Notes: generated by a model not told the origin, from the sequence alone. A DNA stretch of 64,000 nt from Streptomyces sp. SID12488 (GCF_010548275.1 NZ_JAAGLT010000003.1:248001-312000); one strand, 5' to 3'; numbered from the stretch's first letter, positions 8,209 through 17,143 are shown. Translations and numbers: made by a program.

Positions 8209-9188
8209 CAGCCGGCCACCGTCCCGGCGGAAACGGGCCTGCGCCGTACCCGGCGCAGCCGGCCGGCGCGCTGGGCGTCCATGGAGTTGATCGCCTCCGT
8301 GAGGACGTCCTGCGGCATCCGCTTCAGGGCGGCGGAGCTCAGTGTGCGCAATTCTCGAGCCACGGCGGGTTCGAACCTCTCGATCGATCCGAGATGATGG
8401 GCGATGATCGCGCAGTAGGTGCGCACTGCCTTGGGCAGCAGCTTATCGGCGTCCACATCCCGGGCGGTCTCCTCGATCACCTGGTCGAAGGCCCGGATGA
8501 AGTCCAGTTGCCGTACGTCACCGATCTGGGTGAGGGACGACATGACCCCGCGCCGGTAGAAGACACCGAGCAGTCCCACCGCGGCGAACGACTCCGCCTC
8601 CCGGTGCAGTTTCCAGATCCACGGCCGGTCCTCCGCCGTGCGCAGCCCGTCGGTGAAGTGCAGGATTCCGCGGTCGACGAGCCGGCGGTGGTAGATGCCC
8701 GCCCAGGCGTAGGCGTAGTCGACGGACGTGGAGCGGTCGGTCGGCAGGATCGCGTCCCGGGGTGACATCACCACCTTGCGCCGACCATGAGGGACCCGGT
8801 GGATCGTGCGTGCCCTTCCGGTGCACTGCACATGATCCGTACGGACGAAATCGCAGCCCAACTCCTCAATTGCGGCGAGGAGTTGGGGGAAATATCCGGG
8901 CGCGAGCCAGTCGTCGCCGTCGAGGAACGTGAGGTATTCGCCACGCGCTTTGTCGATACCGGTGTTGCGGGCGGTGGCCAGGCCTCCGTTCTTCTCGTGG
9001 CTGACCAGCACGGCGCCCGGAAGCTCGCGCTCTGCGCGCGCGAGGATGTCCGGAGTGTCGTCGCGAGAACAGTCGTCGACGAGAATGAACTCGAAGTCCT
9101 CTCGCGCGTTGGCGCGGAGGCTCTTCAGAGTGTCGGGCGCGTATTGCTGCACGTTGTAGAACGGCACGATGACGGAGAGCTTGACCAC
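8208..9188 (-). CDS. GT2 family glycosyltransferase
   Basis: A 326-residue GT-A enzyme. LSVIVPFYN at the N-terminus, FILVDDCSRDDTPDI, the NGGLATARNTGIDKARGEYLTFLDGDDW block with its metal-binding acidic cluster, and a helical C-terminus are all present. It probably transfers a hexose onto the growing cell-wall glycopolymer from a nucleotide-activated donor. It is the first gene of a leftward two-gene operon with the polysialyltransferase and is divergent from the DUF6716 gene. It is the intact relative of the deleted copy at 3610-4077. Confidence 0.92.
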   Translation of the reverse strand: MVKLSVIVPFYNVQQYAPDTLKSLRANAREDFEFILVDDCSRDDTPDILARAERELPGAVLVSHEKNGGLATARNTGIDKARGEYLTFLDGDDWLAPGYFPQLLAAIEELGCDFVRTDHVQCTGRARTIHRVPHGRRKVVMSPRDAILPTDRSTSVDYAYAWAGIYHRRLVDRGILHFTDGLRTAEDRPWIWKLHREAESFAAVGLLGVFYRRGVMSSLTQIGDVRQLDFIRAFDQVIEETARDVDADKLLPKAVRTYCAIIAHHLGSIERFEPAVARELRTLSSAALKRMPQDVLTEAINSMDAQRAGRLRRVRRRPVSAGTVAG

Positions 9189-9385
9189 GGGTCCAGGTTA
9201 GAGCCTCTTCGGACCTCCTACTTTACCCAGGGTTTGATGCGGGGCGAACTGCGTGTGTCGGCCTGGTGAATCAAGGGGGTTTCTGTATGTATGACGCTTC
9301 GAATCAAGCTGCGGCGACCCCTTGTTAACTCTTTGTTGCCTTGGGATTGGGTGGAAGCACCCCATGTCGGCTTAAGGTCTTGGGC
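9189..9385. promoter_or_regulatory. Divergent promoter region of the glycopolymer cluster
   Basis: This 197-bp gap separates leftward and rightward transcription units and is noticeably more A+T-rich than its surroundings (TTGTTAACTCTTTGTTGCC at 9332). On the + strand TAAGGT (9374-9379) lies 6 bases before the GTG at 9386, a spacing consistent with a -10 element and leaderless transcript. No convincing -35 hexamer is visible. Confidence 0.4.
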
Positions 9386-10702
9386 GTGCCAGCCAGTACC
9401 ACGAGCCCCATGAGGGTTGCCGTCCTCGCCGATTCCGACACTCGGTGGAAATGGGGTGCGCTCACAGCAAGCCGTATTTCTCCTGATAATTCCGACATTC
9501 ATCTTGACGGCTACCTCCTCAGAGGTAGAGCCACCCCCACCGCCCGCCAGCTCCAGGAGGTCGGTGTCAGGGCGGACTCGCTCCGCGAGGTGACCGCCCT
9601 GGAGTTCCTGCGGGCCATGGACCAGGAGGAGCCGTACGACATCCTCGTGCTCGCTCTGGTCGGCGGTGGCGTCCAGGCGATGCTGCACGGTCTGGCGCAG
9701 GTGTGGGACGACACGGCTCTGCGCCCCGTCGTCGTCACCGGCTATGTCGGGGTCGTCTACGAAAAGCTCACTGACGGTCTTCTGCTGCGGCACGGCGCCG
9801 ACCTGGTCCTCGCGAACTCCCGCCAGGACGCCGACCGTTTCAAGGCCGTTTACGACGGAGTCGGCGCCGATTCGTCATCTGTGACCGAAGTCGCACTTCC
9901 GTTCCTGGGTGGCGCGACTTACACAGGTGAGCATGGTCACCCGTACACCGTGGTGTTCGCCGCTCAGCCCTCCGTCCCGGAGAGCCGCAAGGACCGCACG
10001 TATCTCCTCGACCGGCTCGTGCAGCACGCCAAGCTGCACCCCGAGCGCGAGGTGCTGCTCAAGCTGCGCTCCAAGCCGGGCGAGCACACCACGCACATCG
10101 AGGAACTGCCCTACCAGAAACTGGCCCAGCGCGCCGACCTTCCGCCGAACTTCAAGCTCGTATACGGGCACATGGGCGAGGTCCTGGACCGCACGGACCT
10201 GCTGGTCACCATCAGCTCCACGGCCGCCCTGGAGTCCCTGCACCGCAGCATCCCGACCGTCGTGCTGAGCGACCTCGGGGTGCGCGAGGCGCTCGGCAAC
10301 CACCACTTCGTGGGCTCCGGCTGCCTCGCCTCCTGGGAGCAGCTCGACGCCGGTCACCAGCCCGTTCCCGATGCCGGGTGGGTGGCCCGGCAAGGGGTCG
10401 CCGCAGATGGCTCGTACGAGACGGCCTTCGACGCCGCACGCGACAGGATCGACCGTCTTCTGGGATCCTCGAAGCTTCCGCCCCTGGCCCCGTACTACAC
10501 ACCGATGACGGCTCCCGGATATTTGCCGGGTATTCTCGCTCGGCACCACCTCGGCCCCGACGGCGTTCCGCTGCCCGGAGCGCCGGCCGCCGACAAGGAG
10601 CCGGGAGCGGTGCGGCAGATCGTGCGTCGCGCGGCCCGCGGCGCCTACCGGCACGGCGTGCAGCGCGTCGCGCCCGTGATCCGGCGGATGGGGGAACTGT
10701 GA
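9386..10702 (+). CDS. DUF6716 putative glycosyltransferase
   Basis: A 438-residue protein opening MRVAVLADSDTRWKWG after a short lead and matching the actinobacterial DUF6716 family as I recall it. The body looks GT-B-like: VVTGYVGVVYEKLTDGLLLR, a late HTTHIEELPYQ stretch, and TISSTAALESLHRSIPTVVL, which resembles the Ser/Thr motif of sialyltransferase-like enzymes. The C-terminal 60 residues are basic. It is the first gene of the rightward operon that continues with NeuA-HAD and NeuB. Start GTG 9386 is chosen because of the adjacent -10-like hexamer; ATG 9410 is an alternative. The role is probably transfer of the activated nonulosonic acid or a linker sugar. Confidence 0.8.
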   Translation: MPASTTSPMRVAVLADSDTRWKWGALTASRISPDNSDIHLDGYLLRGRATPTARQLQEVGVRADSLREVTALEFLRAMDQEEPYDILVLALVGGGVQAMLHGLAQVWDDTALRPVVVTGYVGVVYEKLTDGLLLRHGADLVLANSRQDADRFKAVYDGVGADSSSVTEVALPFLGGATYTGEHGHPYTVVFAAQPSVPESRKDRTYLLDRLVQHAKLHPEREVLLKLRSKPGEHTTHIEELPYQKLAQRADLPPNFKLVYGHMGEVLDRTDLLVTISSTAALESLHRSIPTVVLSDLGVREALGNHHFVGSGCLASWEQLDAGHQPVPDAGWVARQGVAADGSYETAFDAARDRIDRLLGSSKLPPLAPYYTPMTAPGYLPGILARHHLGPDGVPLPGAPAADKEPGAVRQIVRRAARGAYRHGVQRVAPVIRRMGEL

Positions 10703-10752
10703 CCCACCGGATCCCCCGTCGAACACGCGAAGAGCGTCAAGGAGTACAGGCA

Positions 10753-12072
10753 ATGTCCAACCCGGAGTCCAACCCGGAAGCGGGCCGAGCGACCGCGCGG
10801 CCCCGCGTGCTCGCAGTGATCCCCGCGAGAGGGGGCTCCAAGGGCGTGCCCGCGAAGAACCTGCTGCCCGTCGGAGGGGTCCCGCTGGTCGCCCGCGCGG
10901 TGCGCGAGTGCCTCGCGGCCAAGCTGGTCACGGACGTCGTCGTCTCCACCGACGACCAGGCGATCGCCGCCGCCGCCCGCCAGGCCGGCGCCGAGGTCGT
11001 GCTGCGCCCCGCCGCCATCGCCGGTGACACCGCGACCTCCGAGGCCGCTGTCCTGCACGCCATGGACGCCCACGAGACGCTGCACGACGCCAAGGTCGAC
11101 GTGGTCCTGCTCGTCCAGTGCACCAGCCCGTTCATCATCCGCGAGGACGTCGACGGCGTGGTGAACGCGGTCGTGCACAACGGCGCGGACAGCGCGCTGA
11201 CCGTCGCGCCCTTCCACGGCTTCATCTGGCGCGACGCCGCCGACGACCCGCAGCCGGCGCCCGGCGAGCTCACGGCCGTCGAGGGCGGCACCGGCTCCGT
11301 GGCCACCGAGACGGTGACCGTCGGCGGCGGTGGCTATGGTGTAAATCACGACAAGTCCTTCCGGCCGCGCCGCCAGGACCGCCCCCAGGACCTCCTGGAG
11401 ACCGGCGCCGTCTACGCCATGGACGCGACGGGCTTCCGCAAGTCGAAGCACCGTTTCTTCGGTCACACCGAACCCGTGCGCACCGACCCGGCCCGCGTGC
11501 TGGAGATCGACGACCCGCACGACCTCGCCCGCGCCCGGGCCCTCGCGACGCTCTTCGACGCGAACCGCCCCGGCGCCCTCCCGACCGCCGACGACATCGA
11601 CGCGGTCGTACTCGACTTCGACGGCACCCAGACAGACGACAGGGTGCTGATCGACTCCGAAGGACGGGAAATCGTCTCCGTGCATCGCGGTGACGGACTC
11701 GGCATCGCCGCTCTGCGCAAGAGCGGCCTCAATATGCTGATCCTGTCCTCGGAGAAGAACCCGGTCGTCGCCGCCCGCGCACGGAAGCTACAGCTGCCCG
11801 TGCTGCACGGCATCGACCGGAAAGACCTCGCACTGAAGCAGTGGTGCGAGGAGCAGGGCATCGCGCCGGAGCGCGTGCTCTACGTCGGAAACGACGTCAA
11901 CGACCTCCCGTGCTTCGCCCTCGTGGGCTGGCCCGTGGCGGTCGCAAGCGCCCACGACGTTGTGCGCGGCGCCGCACGCGCGGTCACCACCGTTCCCGGC
12001 GGCGACGGCGCGATCCGAGAGATCGCCAGCTGGATCCTCGGCCCCTCTCTCGACCCCCTCAACAAGAAGTAA
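10753..12072 (+). CDS. neuA: CMP-nonulosonate cytidylyltransferase fused to HAD phosphatase
   Basis: A 439-residue two-domain protein. Residues 15 to about 255 are an acylneuraminate cytidylyltransferase with VIPARGGSKGVPAKNL, VVSTDDQAIA and LVQCTSPF. Residues from about 280 form a KdsC-like HAD domain with AVVLDFDGTQTDD (nucleophile Asp), ILSSEK, KDLALKQW and VGNDVNDLPC. It would dephosphorylate a nonulosonate-9-phosphate and activate the sugar with CTP. Vertebrate CMAS has the same domain order. The ATG at 10753 has AAGGAG eight bases upstream. It is followed 13 bases later by neuB, so the two are co-transcribed. Confidence 0.88.
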   Translation: MSNPESNPEAGRATARPRVLAVIPARGGSKGVPAKNLLPVGGVPLVARAVRECLAAKLVTDVVVSTDDQAIAAAARQAGAEVVLRPAAIAGDTATSEAAVLHAMDAHETLHDAKVDVVLLVQCTSPFIIREDVDGVVNAVVHNGADSALTVAPFHGFIWRDAADDPQPAPGELTAVEGGTGSVATETVTVGGGGYGVNHDKSFRPRRQDRPQDLLETGAVYAMDATGFRKSKHRFFGHTEPVRTDPARVLEIDDPHDLARARALATLFDANRPGALPTADDIDAVVLDFDGTQTDDRVLIDSEGREIVSVHRGDGLGIAALRKSGLNMLILSSEKNPVVAARARKLQLPVLHGIDRKDLALKQWCEEQGIAPERVLYVGNDVNDLPCFALVGWPVAVASAHDVVRGAARAVTTVPGGDGAIREIASWILGPSLDPLNKK

Positions 12073-12085
12073 GGAACCAAAAGTC

Positions 12086-13021
12086 ATGACCTCCACCCGC
12101 TTGCGCTCGTTCGGCTCGAAGACCGCCGGCCCCGGCCAGCCCGTGTACATCTGCGGCGAGATCGGCATCAACCACAACGGTGACCTTGAGAACGCCTTCA
12201 AGCTGATCGACGTGGCCGCCGAGGCCGGCTGCGACGCGGTCAAGTTCCAGAAGCGCACCCCGGAGATCTGCACCCCGCGCGACCAGTGGGACATCGAGCG
12301 CGACACCCCCTGGGGCCGCATGACCTACATCGACTACCGCCACCGTGTGGAGTTCGGTGAGGACGACTACCGCAAGATCGACGAGCACTGCAAGAAGCGC
12401 GGCATCGACTGGTTCGCCTCCCCGTGGGACACCGAGGCCGTCGCGTTCCTGGAGAAGTTCGACGTCCCGGCCCACAAGGTCGCCTCCGCGTCCCTGACGG
12501 ACGACGAGCTGCTCGTCGCCCTCCGGCAGACCGGCCGTACGGTCATCCTGTCGACGGGTATGTCCACCCCGAAGCAGATCCGTCACGCGGTCGAGGTGCT
12601 GGGCAGCGACAACATCCTGCTCTGCCACGCGACGTCGACGTACCCGGCGAAGGCCGAGGAGCTCAACCTCCGCGTGATCAACACGCTGGAGAAGGAGTAC
12701 CCGAACGTCCCGATCGGCTACTCCGGCCACGAGACGGGCCTGCAGACCACGCTGGCCGCGGTCGCCCTCGGTGCCACCTTCGTCGAGCGTCACATCACCC
12801 TCGACCGCGCGATGTGGGGCTCCGACCAGGCCGCCTCCGTCGAGCCGCAGGGTCTGGTCCGCCTCGTCCGTGACATCCGCACCATCTCCGAGTCCCTCGG
12901 CGACGGTGTCAAGAAGGTCTACGAGTCCGAGATCGGCCCGATGAAGAAGCTCCGTCGCGTCACCGGCGTCATCGCCGACGCCGAGGTCGCGGCTGCGGCG
13001 GGCGAGCCCGTCACTGCCTGA
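12086..13021 (+). CDS. neuB: NeuB-family nonulosonic-acid synthase lacking the SAF domain
   Basis: A 311-residue TIM-barrel enzyme that condenses phosphoenolpyruvate with a six-carbon sugar or sugar phosphate. Diagnostic NeuB segments are CGEIGINHNGD, CDAVKFQKR, STGMSTPKQI, LCHATSTYPA, IGYSGHETG and ERHITLDRAMWGSD. The bacterial family is usually about 340-350 residues with a C-terminal antifreeze-like SAF domain; here the chain ends shortly after GPMKKLRR, so that domain is missing. Linkage to the HAD-bearing NeuA suggests a phosphorylated acceptor such as mannose-6-phosphate, giving Kdn-9-phosphate. AAGGAA lies 9 bases before the ATG. Confidence 0.9.
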   Translation: MTSTRLRSFGSKTAGPGQPVYICGEIGINHNGDLENAFKLIDVAAEAGCDAVKFQKRTPEICTPRDQWDIERDTPWGRMTYIDYRHRVEFGEDDYRKIDEHCKKRGIDWFASPWDTEAVAFLEKFDVPAHKVASASLTDDELLVALRQTGRTVILSTGMSTPKQIRHAVEVLGSDNILLCHATSTYPAKAEELNLRVINTLEKEYPNVPIGYSGHETGLQTTLAAVALGATFVERHITLDRAMWGSDQAASVEPQGLVRLVRDIRTISESLGDGVKKVYESEIGPMKKLRRVTGVIADAEVAAAAGEPVTA

Positions 13022-13040
13022 TCCGCAGCACTCAGCGGCC

Positions 13041-13060
13041 TCACCGGCGCCAGCCGGTGA
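13041..13060. terminator. Short perfect hairpin after neuB
   Basis: TCACCGGC, loop GCCA, GCCGGTGA forms an 8-bp perfect stem starting 19 bases after the neuB stop. It could attenuate or stabilise the transcript before the next gene. It overlaps a GTG at 13057, which argues against that codon being the next gene's start. Confidence 0.5.
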
Positions 13061-13119
13061 CCACTGTCGTCCACGCGGATCCCCCAGTCCGTACTCACGG
13101 AAGCGACGGTCGTACGTCG

Positions 13120-14355
13120 ATGAGCCCACGCGCCGGTACCACCGGCCCCCAAACTCTCGCCTTTGTCGAGAGCCCGGTCCAGCTTCTGAACGTGCTGGAA
13201 TGGGCGCATGTGCATGCGCACGCGCTCAGCCCGGAGGGGGCCGGCGGTCCGGCGCCGGCTGTTTCCGCCCGCAAAAAGAGTAAATTTTCCAGAAGGGTCC
13301 CCGGACAGGCGTCGCGCCGCTGGCGCAGAGGCCGGAGCCGGCCGGAGATCCACCGGGAACCCGCCGGTGGCGGACTGACCCTGGTGGTCCTCTCCCCGGT
13401 CGACCCGATGACCCGGGGTCAGCTGCGCCGCATGGCCGAACTCGCCCGCGAGGAGGGTCACGAGGTCCGCTGGGAGGACGCGCGGGCCGGAACCTCGGCC
13501 CCTTTCCGCACGATCGGCGGTCTCGCCCCCCTGCTGCGCAGGACGGAGCGGATCGTGATGGGGGACCCGTTCTCCCGCTACGTACAGGTACTTCTCAACA
13601 TCACCAAGGCCCGCGACCTCGTCGTGGTCGACGACGGCACGGCGACCATGGAGTTCGTCTCCCAGCTCGCGCGCGGTGAGCGCCTGGTGCGCTGGCATCG
13701 CAAGTCGCAGCGTCCCGGAGCACGGGACCTGCTGTTCATCCCGGTGTCGTCGAAGGCCCGCCGCCGGCTGACCCCGGGCGGCAGGCGCCGGGTCGAGATC
13801 TTCTCCTCGATGCCGATCGGGGAGACCCCCAAAGGCGTCGAGGTCACGTCCAACGACTTCGCCTGGACCCGCTCCCGCTTCGGCCCCCCGGTCATCTCCG
13901 AGGGCGCCGACATGGTCGGTACGTCGCTCGTCGAGACGGGCGTGGTCGACGCCGACCGCTACCGCGACGCGGTCCGTACCCTGGCCAAGACCCACGGTGT
14001 GACGCGCTACTTCGCCCACCGCCGGGAGAGCGCCGAGAAACTCCAGGACCTGGCGGCCTGCACGGGCCTGGAGGTGGTCCGCCCGGACCTCCCCCTGGAA
14101 CTGATCGCCCGCCGCGGCCCCATCGGCCGTACGATCCTCAGCTTCCCCTCGACGGTCGTCCACACGCTCCCGCTGGCCCTGGCGGGCACGGACGTCAAGG
14201 TCGCCGTCTGCGACATCGACCCGGCCTGGCTCACGGCGAACGCGTCACCGCGGGCGCAGGGGTTCCTGTCGGGCGTCACGGGCTCGGCCCGGGACGTGCA
14301 GCGCGTGTCGACGGAGTCGGACCAGCCGGTGAAGGAAGCGAAGGCGACGGGCTGA
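13120..14355 (+). CDS. Sialyltransferase-like GT-B protein of the glycopolymer cluster
   Basis: A 411-residue protein beginning at ATG 13120; GTG 13057 would add 21 poorly supported residues. The first strand LAFVESPVQLLNVLEW resembles GT52-type bacterial sialyltransferases. VVVDDGTATMEF contains an acidic-acidic-Gly motif and ILSFPSTVVHTLPLALAG resembles the Ser/Thr nucleotide-binding motif. An Arg/Lys-rich insertion (about residues 50-85) is unusual. It is the last gene of the DUF6716-neuA-neuB operon and probably adds a nonulosonic acid from the CMP-donor. The family assignment is inferred from motifs, not an alignment. Confidence 0.65.
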   Translation: MSPRAGTTGPQTLAFVESPVQLLNVLEWAHVHAHALSPEGAGGPAPAVSARKKSKFSRRVPGQASRRWRRGRSRPEIHREPAGGGLTLVVLSPVDPMTRGQLRRMAELAREEGHEVRWEDARAGTSAPFRTIGGLAPLLRRTERIVMGDPFSRYVQVLLNITKARDLVVVDDGTATMEFVSQLARGERLVRWHRKSQRPGARDLLFIPVSSKARRRLTPGGRRRVEIFSSMPIGETPKGVEVTSNDFAWTRSRFGPPVISEGADMVGTSLVETGVVDADRYRDAVRTLAKTHGVTRYFAHRRESAEKLQDLAACTGLEVVRPDLPLELIARRGPIGRTILSFPSTVVHTLPLALAGTDVKVAVCDIDPAWLTANASPRAQGFLSGVTGSARDVQRVSTESDQPVKEAKATG

Positions 14356-14378
14356 GCACCCGTGTCCCCTGAGACTCT

Positions 14379-14765
14379 TCAGGTGTCCCTCGTCACACAG
14401 AACTCGTTGCCCTCCGGGTCCAGCAGGACCACATGGTCGTCGTGGCGGGCGAAGACGGTGGCACCCAGCGCCGTGAGCCGGTCGAGCTCGGTGGCGGGAT
14501 CGGGCGCCGACAGATCCAGGTGGAGCCGGTTCTTCACGCGCTTGGGCTCCGGAACGCGCTGGAGGAAGATGCGGGGACCCCCGTCCAGCGGCTCCAGCAG
14601 GACCGTCGGGTCGTCCTCCGGACCATCGATCCCCAGCGCCCGCAGCCGGGCGAGTTCGGCCTCGTCGTACGGGGCGACGGCGTATCCGTCGAGCGCGGCG
14701 GCCCAGAAGCGGGCCAGCGAGGCGGGGTGGGCCGAGTCGACGACGATGTCCTGGAGGCGTGCCAT
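14379..14765 (-). CDS. VOC (glyoxalase/bleomycin-resistance) domain protein
   Basis: A 128-residue single-domain vicinal-oxygen-chelate protein of the Glyoxalase_6 type. It starts MARLQDIVVDSAHPASLARFWAAAL and has KNRLHLDLSAPD and the closing DPEGNEFCV, which carry the usual metal or ligand positions. Such proteins in Streptomyces are mostly uncharacterised; roles range from dioxygenases to drug binding. It faces the glycopolymer operon convergently with 23 bases between stops. Confidence 0.88.
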   Translation of the reverse strand: MARLQDIVVDSAHPASLARFWAAALDGYAVAPYDEAELARLRALGIDGPEDDPTVLLEPLDGGPRIFLQRVPEPKRVKNRLHLDLSAPDPATELDRLTALGATVFARHDDHVVLLDPEGNEFCVTRDT

Positions 14766-14821
14766 ACGGGCATGATGCGGGCGTGGACGGCCGGTCGTCC
14801 GCCCGATTTCCCGACCCGGGG

Positions 14822-15529
14822 CTAAGCCGACGGCTTGCGCGCCAGCAGGTACGCGCGCTGCCGGATCTCGCCCTCGTACGGTTCGCGGACCGTTTGCGCG
14901 TGCAGAGTCAGGCCCGCCTTCGCCAGGAGTCCGGCCACCCTGTCGGGCGTACGGAACCAGTAGTCCAGCGACATCTCGTGGCCGAAGCGTTCCGCGAGGT
15001 GCAGGGGGCCGTCGTCGGAGCCCGTCTGGAAGCCCAGGAGGACATGGCCGCCGGGGGCCAGGACGCGGCGGAACTCCGCGAACACCGTGGGCAGGGCCGC
15101 GTCCGGGACGTGGATGATCGAGTAGAGGGCCAGGACTCCGCCCAGGGTCTCGTCCGGGAGGTCCAGGGATGTCATCGACCCGACGTGGAACCGGAGCCCG
15201 GGGTGGGCCCGGCGGGCCAGCGCCACCATGCGCGGGGACAGGTCCACGCCGAACACCGGGACGCCGAGGGCGTGCAGTCTCGCGGTCACATCGCCGGGGC
15301 CGGAGCCGATGTCCGCGACGGGCGCGGGGCCCTGCGCCCGCACCAGCTCGGCGAAGGCGGCGAGGAGGGCGCGGTCCAGGGGAAGATCCGCCAAGTGGTC
15401 CGCGTATCGCTCCGTGTAGTCGGCGGCCATGGCGTCGTAGGACGCGCGGGTGGCGTGGAGGAAGTCCGGTGAGTCCGGTACGGCGGCCTGTATGGAGTCC
15501 GGTACGGACGCCTGGTTCGGGGCGGTCAC
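14822..15529 (-). CDS. Class I SAM-dependent methyltransferase
   Basis: A 235-residue Rossmann methyltransferase. VADIGSGPGDVTARL is motif I, FGVDLSPRMVALARR supplies the acidic ribose contact, and VLALYSIIHVPD is motif IV. The start is a GTG at 15529. Substrate unknown; the gene stands apart from the VOC gene by 56 bases on the same strand and may be co-transcribed with it. Confidence 0.9.
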   Translation of the reverse strand: MTAPNQASVPDSIQAAVPDSPDFLHATRASYDAMAADYTERYADHLADLPLDRALLAAFAELVRAQGPAPVADIGSGPGDVTARLHALGVPVFGVDLSPRMVALARRAHPGLRFHVGSMTSLDLPDETLGGVLALYSIIHVPDAALPTVFAEFRRVLAPGGHVLLGFQTGSDDGPLHLAERFGHEMSLDYWFRTPDRVAGLLAKAGLTLHAQTVREPYEGEIRQRAYLLARKPSA

Positions 15530-15841
15530 GGGGGTGCACGTTACCCGGGGGCGGTGCGGCCCAAGGGGCGTTTAAGCGGGCGGCGGAGACTGTGGGCCAA
15601 TGTTCATGTGCCGTGACCCCGGACGTTTCGGTGGGTGGACAGTCCCGTCGGCGCGGTGGACGGCGTGGCATCGTGGACGGAGGTAAACGCAAGTGGCTGC
15701 CGGGAAAGGGCCGCTATTTTACCCGTTCCAGTTCGCGAGTATGCCTCCGGCGGTCAGATTTTCTTCCTCTAACAGGTTGAAATTTTGTTGATCCTGGTCA
15801 GCCGACCGCCCGGGCGTCCTACCCTTCAGAGGGTGAACCAC
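15530..15841. other. Divergent intergenic region
   Basis: About 310 bp without a gene between the methyltransferase and amidohydrolase. The right half (15715-15795) is A+T-rich for this genome (TTTTACCC, TTTTCTTCCTCTAACAGG, AATTTTGTTGATCC) and should contain the promoters. TACCCT (15820-15825) lies 7 bases before GTG 15833. I see no clear operator. Confidence 0.4.
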
Positions 15842-17101
15842 ATGATGTCCCGAGAGTCCGAGGCCGATCTCCCCGGGGAAGCCGCGCTTCCCGGCACGCT
15901 GCCGGAGGCGTTGCGCGCCGAGCTTGTCGCGTTCCGGCGCGACCTGCACATGCACCCGGAGCTCGGCAACCAGGAGTTCCGCACCACCGCAGCCATCAAG
16001 GCACGGCTGGAGAAGGCCGGCCTCAAGCCGCGCGTGCTCGCCACCGGAACCGGGCTCATCTGTGACATCGGCGACATCGGCGCCGACCCCGAGGGCCAGG
16101 ACGGCGGCACCGCCGTGCCCGCGCTCGCCCTGCGCGCCGACATCGACGCCCTCCCCATCCCGGACACGAAGAGTGACTGCGCGTATCGCTCCACCGTGCC
16201 CGGCCGCGCCCACGCCTGCGGCCACGACGTCCACACCACCGTCGTCCTCGGCGCCGGGCTCGTCCTCGCCGAGCTGCACCGGCAGGGCGCTCTGCCGCGG
16301 CCGGTGCGGCTGCTCTTCCAGCCCGCCGAGGAGATCCTGCCCGGCGGCGCCGCCGACGCGATCGAGTCCGGCGCGCTCGACGGGGTCGGCCGGATCATCG
16401 CCGTGCACTGCGACCCGAAGGTCGACGCCGGGCGGATCGGGCTGCGCCACGGTCCCATCACCTCCGCGTGCGACCGCCTGGACATCTCGCTCGACGGCCC
16501 CGGCGGCCACACCGCGCGCCCCCACCTCACCACCGACCTGGTCGCCGCCGCCGCCCGCGTCGCCACCGAGGTGCCCGCGCTCGTCGCCAAGCGCGTCGAC
16601 GCCCGCAGTGGGCTCTCGGTGACCTGGGGGCGGATCGAGTCGGGGCACGCCTGCAACGTGATCCCCCAGCACGCCGAGCTCTCCGGGACCGTCCGCTGCC
16701 TCGACCTCGACACCTGGCACCAGGCTCCCGACCTCGTCCACGCGGCGATCGACGAGATCGCCGGCCTGTACCGGGCCAAGTCCGAGATCACCTACGTGCG
16801 CGGGGTGCCGCCCGTCGTCAACGACGCGGAGGTCACGGAGCTGTTGCGTGACGCCATGACCGCCCGGCGCGGCACCCACTCCGTCGAGGACACCGCGCAG
16901 AGCCTCGGCGGCGAGGACTTCTCCTGGTACCTGGAGCACGTGCCCGGCGCGATGGCCCGGCTCGGCGTGCGCAGGCCGGGGGAGCGGGGATCGCGCGATC
17001 TGCATCAGGGCGACTTCGACGCCGACGAGTACGCGATCACGGTCGGTGTGGAACTTTTCACCGCCGCCGCGCTCATCGACGCGCAGGAGCGACAGAAGTA
17101 G
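15842..17101 (+). CDS. M20 family amidohydrolase
   Basis: A 419-residue M20D metallohydrolase of the IAA-amino-acid/hippurate hydrolase type. HMHPELGNQEF opens the catalytic domain, ALRADIDALPI and RAHACGHDVHTTVVLGAG give metal ligands, LLFQPAEEILPGGA carries the catalytic Glu pair, and GGEDFSWYLEHVPGAMARLG closes the site. ATG 15842 has AGAGGG ten bases upstream; GTG 15833 is an alternative, leaderless start. A frameshifted copy of its C-terminal 45 codons lies at 19736-19872. The sequence just after its stop matches the start region of the bmp gene at 23467, so the two were probably once adjacent. Confidence 0.92.
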   Translation: MMSRESEADLPGEAALPGTLPEALRAELVAFRRDLHMHPELGNQEFRTTAAIKARLEKAGLKPRVLATGTGLICDIGDIGADPEGQDGGTAVPALALRADIDALPIPDTKSDCAYRSTVPGRAHACGHDVHTTVVLGAGLVLAELHRQGALPRPVRLLFQPAEEILPGGAADAIESGALDGVGRIIAVHCDPKVDAGRIGLRHGPITSACDRLDISLDGPGGHTARPHLTTDLVAAAARVATEVPALVAKRVDARSGLSVTWGRIESGHACNVIPQHAELSGTVRCLDLDTWHQAPDLVHAAIDEIAGLYRAKSEITYVRGVPPVVNDAEVTELLRDAMTARRGTHSVEDTAQSLGGEDFSWYLEHVPGAMARLGVRRPGERGSRDLHQGDFDADEYAITVGVELFTAAALIDAQERQK

Positions 17102-17111
17102 GAAGGCCGGG

Positions 17112-17143
17112 GAACGGTGCCTGCTGTGCGTCCTGTTTCTCGG
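17112..17143 (+). repeat. Truncated copy of a bmp gene start
   Basis: Directly after the amidohydrolase stop, the bases GTGCCTGCTGTGCGT (17117-17131) and TTTCTCGGA repeat the translation-start region of the bmp gene at 23458-23486. The similarity stops where the DUF6445 gene (opposite strand) begins. It is a junction scar from a rearrangement, with no coding capacity left. Confidence 0.7.

Noticed and set aside
13057..13119. GTG 13057 as the start of the sialyltransferase-like gene
   Set aside because: It lies inside a perfect hairpin and adds residues with no resemblance to the fold.
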